A stretch of 64,000 bases of DNA. Origin: Avrilella dinanensis (GTDB lineage: Bacteria; Bacteroidota; Bacteroidia; Flavobacteriales; Flavobacteriaceae). Within the stretch, counting starts at the first letter, position 1; each line of letters begins with the position of its first letter. The notes under the pieces are model-generated. The model saw only the letters and a program-made list of their open reading frames with translations. It did no database searches and was not told the origin of the DNA. Below, one piece after another: positions 59,852 through 64,000 of this stretch. The DNA lies in NCBI RefSeq assembly GCF_002807015.1, contig NZ_NIPO01000001.1, positions 681,936-745,935 on the forward strand. Reading direction: 5' to 3'. The position numbers and the translations under genes were made by a program.

Positions 59852-60580
59852 ATGCAAATACTGAAATATATCGCATGGTTTTTCTGGAAAGTATGGTTTT
59901 ATCTGCTCATGGCAGTTGTTATTCTGTTGCTTTCTCCGCTGTTAATCATCAGTTTGTCCAACGAACGATGGTACGGATTTTTCTTCCGCCTAGCGAGATT
60001 GTGGGCGTATATTCTGTTTTACAGTATGGGATTCCGTTATCAGCTGCACGATTCACAACCGCTGGATAAGCACGGCAGCTATATGTTTGTTGCCAACCAC
60101 ACCTCGATGATGGACATCATGCTGATGCTTATTTTGAACAAAAACCCGTTTGTGTTTATCGGAAAAAAAGAATTGGAAAAAATGCCTTTGTTCGGATTTT
60201 TCTATAAAAAAGCGAGCATAACGGTGGACAGAAGTAGTTCCAAAAGCCGAAAGGAATCTATCGAAAAAGCCCGGCAAAAACTAAGCAATGGAATGAGCAT
60301 TTGCATATTTCCGGAAGGACAGGTGCCAGACGAAGGCGTGATACTGGACGAGTTTAAAGACGGAGCTTTCCGCTTGGCTATTGATTTTCAAATACCGGTT
60401 GTCGCTTACACTTTCGTCGGACTCAAACAACATTTCCCTTATCGTTTTTGGGGTGGTAAACCCGGCAAAGTTGAAGTATATATGCACCTGCTTTTTCAGA
60501 CCGATGGTTTGACCCAAAAAGATAAACCTGTATTAAAACAGAAAGTTAGAGATTGTATTATCGTTAAGTTAGAGGATTGA
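59852..60580 (+). CDS. plsC: 1-acyl-glycerol-3-phosphate acyltransferase (PlsC-like)
   Basis: A 242-residue protein. After N-terminal helices (WFFWKVWFYLLMAVVILLL), the acyltransferase motifs are VANHTSMMDIMLML (NHxxxxD), the glycerol-phosphate block ASITVDRSSSKSR, and CIFPEGQVPDEG. It acylates lysophosphatidic acid at the inner membrane. The frame opens with GTG at 59828; ATG 59852 is chosen at the start of the first helix. Confidence 0.9.
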   Translation: MQILKYIAWFFWKVWFYLLMAVVILLLSPLLIISLSNERWYGFFFRLARLWAYILFYSMGFRYQLHDSQPLDKHGSYMFVANHTSMMDIMLMLILNKNPFVFIGKKELEKMPLFGFFYKKASITVDRSSSKSRKESIEKARQKLSNGMSICIFPEGQVPDEGVILDEFKDGAFRLAIDFQIPVVAYTFVGLKQHFPYRFWGGKPGKVEVYMHLLFQTDGLTQKDKPVLKQKVRDCIIVKLED

Positions 60581-60599
60581 TTTTAGAACCTTTTTTAGT

Positions 60600-60630
60600 T
60601 CTGCTATCCTTTGAAAATTTGCCTTGTTCT
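60600..60630 (-). repeat. 31-bp dispersed repeat, copy 2
   Basis: The reverse complement of 49414-49444, identical over 31 bases. It begins 20 bases after the plsC stop and is part of a small AGAAC/GTTCT hairpin region. Confidence 0.8.
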
Positions 60631-61381
60631 GAGGTAAAATAACCTATAAACATTTTTACAATTAAAACAATAAAATATCCATTTGAACAAATAAAACTAA
60701 GTACAACTTAAAAATAAACATCTTTTCATTTTATTATTCAAAACGATAAATCCTTTTGAATAATCATAAGTTATTTAAAGTTGTCGTTCCACGAACTTTA
60801 AATCATCTTAATACTTCATACAACATTGTTTATTTTAGTTATAATCCATTTTAATATCAAAATGTATAAAATATACATTTAACAATAAATTAATTGTTAT
60901 AACTAAAAATAATAAAGTGGAGTTTGTTTCTCCTTTGAACAAAACAATGTTTTCCGTTTCACTTCAAACATTATTTTCTTCTTTGTTTCTTTGGTTTATA
61001 ACTACCAAAATACTCAACTCACATTCGTTCGTCTCTATTTTACTACTTATAAACCTTTTGAATTATATACGTAGTTTTTTTTACGTACAACCCACTTTTA
61101 CTTTTTTTACAAACACTTACACCAAAAGTAATTTTAAAACAGTTGTACGTTAAATAAACATTGTACAACCAAACATCATACACTATTATACAAAATAAAT
61201 TACAAAAGGTCTATTAAAAATACCGTAGTAAAAAGTAGGGTTTTGGGGTAGTTATAAGTACTTTTTTAAAAGTGTTGGTAGTTTGATTTTCTTTACTGTA
61301 ATTTACCAACGGTAAAACCGACTGTGTCCTTTGAATAGTCGAATTACTTTTTTTACAACTACAGTTATGTTTTACCCCACT
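60631..61381. other. AT-rich gene-free stretch
   Basis: This region is far richer in A and T than its surroundings and holds only short, unconvincing frames. ACGTACAAC (61083-61091) and GTTGTACGT (61142-61150) are complementary. No promoter, tRNA or protein remnant was recognised. It separates conserved genes from the Rhs locus. Confidence 0.5.
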
Positions 61382-61410
61382 AAAAAAACTCCCCATTAAT
61401 AGGGGAGTTT
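61382..61410 (-). terminator. Intrinsic terminator after the Rhs-linked gene
   Basis: On the minus strand AAACTCCCC and GGGGAGTTT arms (61386-61394, 61402-61410) with a seven-base loop are followed by a T-run. It lies about 125 bases after the stop of the 156-residue gene. Confidence 0.7.
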
Positions 61411-61534
61411 GGTGGTTATTAAAGCTTTTTTTGTTGTTTATGTTTTTCAAATATACTGTTGATAACTTAACACTTTCTGAGCAGTGCATCAAAACATTTG
61501 GAATATTACCCATTTGGAACATTACCAACATTAC

Positions 61535-62005
61535 CTACGACGGTCCAAAATTAAACTTATCTATAACCATAATGGAAAATAACATAATACAATAGGTATT
61601 AGTATCCTCATCTTGAGTTTGAAAATGGAATGTAAAAGTTGACTTAAACATTGTTAGTTTATTATCAAAGTAACCATATTTTTTTTTATTTAAAAAAAAC
61701 TCTCCTTCAAATTTACGTAATTTATTTTTTTTGTTTATATATATCTCTTTATTTCCTGCTTTTAAAATCAGCTGCCCTTTAAATTTAAATAATTCTACAT
61801 AATTTTTTAAATTTTGACTTTTAATAGAATATTTTTTCCAAAACCCAAACATACTTAGAATAGATATTTCGATTAATTTCGACCCTTTACTATCCTCAAT
61901 ATAAAATTTATCGAAACAGAAGTACTTCCATGTTACAGCCTTCAAAATTAATTGTCCATTAAAATAAAAGTGTGTATTACCATTTTTACTAATCGCACTA
62001 TACAT
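61535..62005 (-). CDS. Small protein downstream of the Rhs toxin, candidate immunity protein
   Basis: A 156-residue protein without signal peptide. FNGQLILKA at about residue 15 and FKGQLILKA at about 74 show an internal duplication. Aromatic and Lys-rich beta strands dominate (FEGEFFLNKKKYGYFDN, STFTFHFQTQDED). The fold may resemble a Tubby/LURP-one-like barrel, but that is a guess. It starts 11 bases after the Rhs stop, the usual place of a toxin-neutralising protein. It is AT-rich, unlike the Rhs core. Confidence 0.6.
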   Translation of the reverse strand: MYSAISKNGNTHFYFNGQLILKAVTWKYFCFDKFYIEDSKGSKLIEISILSMFGFWKKYSIKSQNLKNYVELFKFKGQLILKAGNKEIYINKKNKLRKFEGEFFLNKKKYGYFDNKLTMFKSTFTFHFQTQDEDTNTYCIMLFSIMVIDKFNFGPS

Positions 62006-62016
62006 AATTATATTTA

Positions 62017-64000
62017 TTATTTATCCTTACCTGTAAAACCTGTCTTGATTGATAAATCTATCCCTAATATAGCTTTAATCCCTATATTAATATCTATAAC
62101 CTTATTGTTACTACCCGATGGTTTGCCTCCTTTTATTCCTAAGCCAGCACCTAATGCATTAGATAAACTTTCAGGATTTTTGGATAACCCCAAAGATCTT
62201 GTAGGACCAATACCCAATTCGTAATCTGTATAACCATTATTAGCATAATAAGTAGGTATATCTCCATGAGGTACCATATCTTTTGTAACATAATCTACCT
62301 TTCCAAACAAACCTATCCCTTTATATCCCAATCCTCCTCCGATAAAATTATGTCCTGTTCCATCTCCCCATTTCGCAATAGGGGCATCTGGGGCTTGATT
62401 ACTATATCCTATACTTCCTATATCAGCCGTAATTATACCAGCCTCTATATTACCAATAGGCAATGAAGCTCCAACTTGAACTCCTAAGCTCGCTTTGGCT
62501 TCAATTTCAAAAACAAATCTTCCTCCATCACCTTTCTTACTATTGTAGATAAAGTCCATATGCATTGCATCATTTCCATCCTCATCTGTATAACCATAAT
62601 GATTTGTATAATAATATTCTTCACGTTTATCATCATACATTATATCACTACTACTATCATTACCATTCCATTGTTTATGCCACCATGCACCTAATTTTGT
62701 TTCAAAAAGTCCAGTTGGATCAGTAACCATCACAGGGTTGTTAAATGCATATCTATACGGTGTCCAATTAGGTGCTTGCTCGGCCAGCGGGTCAACACTT
62801 ACAAATATACTAATTCTCGGGTCGTAGTATCTTGCTCCATAGTAATACATACCAGTTTCTCTATCCATCTCCTTACCGTTAAACTTATATGGGTTGTTGT
62901 AACTGTCCATATTTTGGGTAGGGTAAGGCTCTAAATAGTACTTACTTTGGTTGTGTTCAGTCATTAACTCACCAAATGGTAAATATTCGTAGTAATGCGA
63001 CGGTCTTCCAAAGTTGTCGGTAATATACGAAGAACTTCCCAAATGGTCACTATGGTACCACCAAATTGGTTTACGCTGGCTTTCGTCATACCCTTCTTCA
63101 ACAGGTGGTGTATCGTTACCACCGTCGTCTTCCCATTCGTCTTCGGTGTCTTCATGCTCGTCAACCGTTTCTTCTTCATACTCATCAAGGCAGTCAAAGT
63201 TTTCTATCACATAGTCATACACCTCACAGGCATTGCTGAAATCTGCCAGCAAATGCGTGTCTATGTATTCCAACACTTCGCCATAGCAACTGTCTCCATA
63301 ATCGGTGTCTGTATCGTTGTCGTCATCGCCAACACCTGTCCCGGTACCATCACAGCCCTCTGAGTGGTCTTTACAGTCCATAGGATAACATTCCGGCTCT
63401 AATCCTTGCTCGTAATCTCCACTTTCAAAATATTGTCTAACACAGACTGGGTGAGCATAAAAAATTTCTTCAATATATGCAGGCACAACCATCTCTTCAG
63501 GCAAACCTTCGCAATATGTTCCTTCTCCACCTACAAGATTACAGTAAAAATACCGTAATCTATCTATTTCTTCCCAATACTCAATAACACATTTTTCATA
63601 TACACCACAACAATAATCATTGTTTGCATAAATAGTCATTGCTCCAAACTGTTCTTCTTCCCACTCTGCCTGGGCGGCGGCATAGTCCGCCATCAGATTA
63701 TTCAATGCTGTAACACAGTCAAACTGTTCCTGTTCCTCTTCGGTATATTCGGGTGGGGTGGTGTCATCAACTTCGTTGGTATCTCCAATTACCTCGCCAG
63801 TTACCGGGTCAATGTCCACACACACATATTCATTAGCTGCTACCAAAGCGTCACATGGGCTCATAGTGCTCATCAGGTTTTGGATATACTGCACACAATG
63901 CACGCGGGTAGGGATACCGGTATAATTATTTATCATCGTTTGCAGCTGTGCGGTACAATTGCTGTCGGGGTTGCCTATGCTCATCGCTGCGTACACGATA
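62017..64000 (-). CDS. Rhs repeat-associated core protein, C-terminal part of a polymorphic toxin
   Basis: The frame continues beyond the window, so only the last 661 codons or so are seen. Residues about 1-300 of the visible part are acidic and Cys-rich. The Rhs core follows with PIWWYHSDHLGSSSYITD, YEYLPFGELM, YKFNGKEMDRETGMYYYGARYYDP and YAFNNPVMVTDPTGLF, ending near 62705. The last 228 residues (after DPTGLFE) form the variable C-terminal domain, glycine-rich with alternating hydrophobic residues (FIGGGLGYKGIGLFG, GAGLGIKGG). I recognise no toxin motif there. It should be released inside the Rhs shell. Confidence 0.85.
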   Translation of the reverse strand, partial: IVYAAMSIGNPDSNCTAQLQTMINNYTGIPTRVHCVQYIQNLMSTMSPCDALVAANEYVCVDIDPVTGEVIGDTNEVDDTTPPEYTEEEQEQFDCVTALNNLMADYAAAQAEWEEEQFGAMTIYANNDYCCGVYEKCVIEYWEEIDRLRYFYCNLVGGEGTYCEGLPEEMVVPAYIEEIFYAHPVCVRQYFESGDYEQGLEPECYPMDCKDHSEGCDGTGTGVGDDDNDTDTDYGDSCYGEVLEYIDTHLLADFSNACEVYDYVIENFDCLDEYEEETVDEHEDTEDEWEDDGGNDTPPVEEGYDESQRKPIWWYHSDHLGSSSYITDNFGRPSHYYEYLPFGELMTEHNQSKYYLEPYPTQNMDSYNNPYKFNGKEMDRETGMYYYGARYYDPRISIFVSVDPLAEQAPNWTPYRYAFNNPVMVTDPTGLFETKLGAWWHKQWNGNDSSSDIMYDDKREEYYYTNHYGYTDEDGNDAMHMDFIYNSKKGDGGRFVFEIEAKASLGVQVGASLPIGNIEAGIITADIGSIGYSNQAPDAPIAKWGDGTGHNFIGGGLGYKGIGLFGKVDYVTKDMVPHGDIPTYYANNGYTDYELGIGPTRSLGLSKNPESLSNALGAGLGIKGGKPSGSNNKVIDINIGIKAILGIDLSIKTGFTGKDK

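Noticed and set aside
60917..61153. 78-residue open frame in the AT-rich stretch
   Set aside because: Starts with GTG and is made of Phe/Thr/Leu as expected from T-rich DNA; no support as a protein.
61214..61531. 105-residue open frame on the minus strand before the Rhs-linked gene
   Set aside because: No domain-like composition, no promoter, and it runs through the terminator hairpin at 61382-61410.
1..64000. tRNA, rRNA or CRISPR
   Set aside because: No T-loop GTTCRA pattern with paired arms was found in any gap, and no array of regular repeats with spacers.

Overview
The window is a stretch of chromosome from a member of the Bacteroidota, most likely the family Flavobacteriaceae. The evidence is the low GC content, the near absence of Shine-Dalgarno sequences, many promoters with the Bacteroidota -7 element TAnnTTTG, a MoxR/Bat aerotolerance operon, a small ribosomal protein THX gene, a two-repeat DnaJ zinc finger, a eukaryote-like glycyl-tRNA synthetase, and DUF4271 next to hemD. 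I cannot fix the genus. Most of the window is conserved core genome. Accessory DNA is limited to a decayed regulator scar plus ATPase (26.5-28.3 kb), a metal-uptake-like operon (28.5-31.7 kb), a dead toxin-antitoxin pair (39.9-40.3 kb) and an Rhs polymorphic toxin locus at the right edge (61.5-64 kb).

Layout. 1-3.7 kb: envelope polysaccharide genes (a truncated GT4, a DUF6056-like membrane protein, a GtrB-like GT2). 3.9-6.6 kb: ribosomal THX, a double META-domain protein, BrnQ with a DUF6314 protein. 6.8-13.6 kb: glnS, RNase R, a LysE-type exporter, a lipoprotein, a small outer membrane barrel and a PPP-family phosphatase. 13.7-22.7 kb: moxR, DUF58, a BatD-like protein, batA, batB, batC, batD, batE in one operon. 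22.8-26.5 kb: glyS, a dCMP deaminase and an S41 PDZ protease. 26.5-28.3 kb: remnant of an XRE-type regulator and a DUF4143 ATPase. 28.5-31.7 kb: His/Cys-rich small protein, TonB receptor and His-rich lipoprotein. 32-40 kb: AGCS symporter, asd, recJ, rsmI, tdk, rpe, a diphthine-ammonia-ligase-like enzyme and the broken ParDE pair. 40.4-45.7 kb: grpE-dnaJ, then an ABC exporter pair and a sigma-54-type response regulator lacking an HTH. 45.7-50.7 kb: PAP2 phosphatase, TatA, two paired secreted proteins, PepE, an ArsC/Spx-like protein and a histidine kinase. 50.7-60.6 kb: SPFH protein, lipoprotein, gltX, a five-gene operon (trmB, LysE-like, alkyltransferase-like, AstE-like, 5-FCL), DUF4271-hemD, trpS and plsC. 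60.6-61.5 kb: a very AT-rich gene-free stretch, then the Rhs C-terminus with a probable immunity gene.

How the genes work together. Bat proteins, MoxR and DUF58 form a membrane-anchored vWA/TPR assembly. GrpE and DnaJ serve DnaK. DUF4271 and HemD are co-transcribed; HemD makes the tetrapyrrole ring. Rpe and Tdk serve nucleotide and pentose metabolism. Four aminoacyl-tRNA synthetases (Gln, Gly, Glu, Trp) lie in the window.

Most unusual signals: five genes in which a -7 element sits exactly 4 nt before the start codon, so their mRNAs are probably leaderless; a 48-bp perfect direct repeat before the AGCS gene; a 31-bp identical sequence in inverted orientation flanking about 11 kb; several families of mosaic intergenic repeats; and the Rhs toxin tail with a novel-looking C-terminal domain and an internally duplicated neighbour. 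I found no tRNA, rRNA, CRISPR array or intact insertion sequence.
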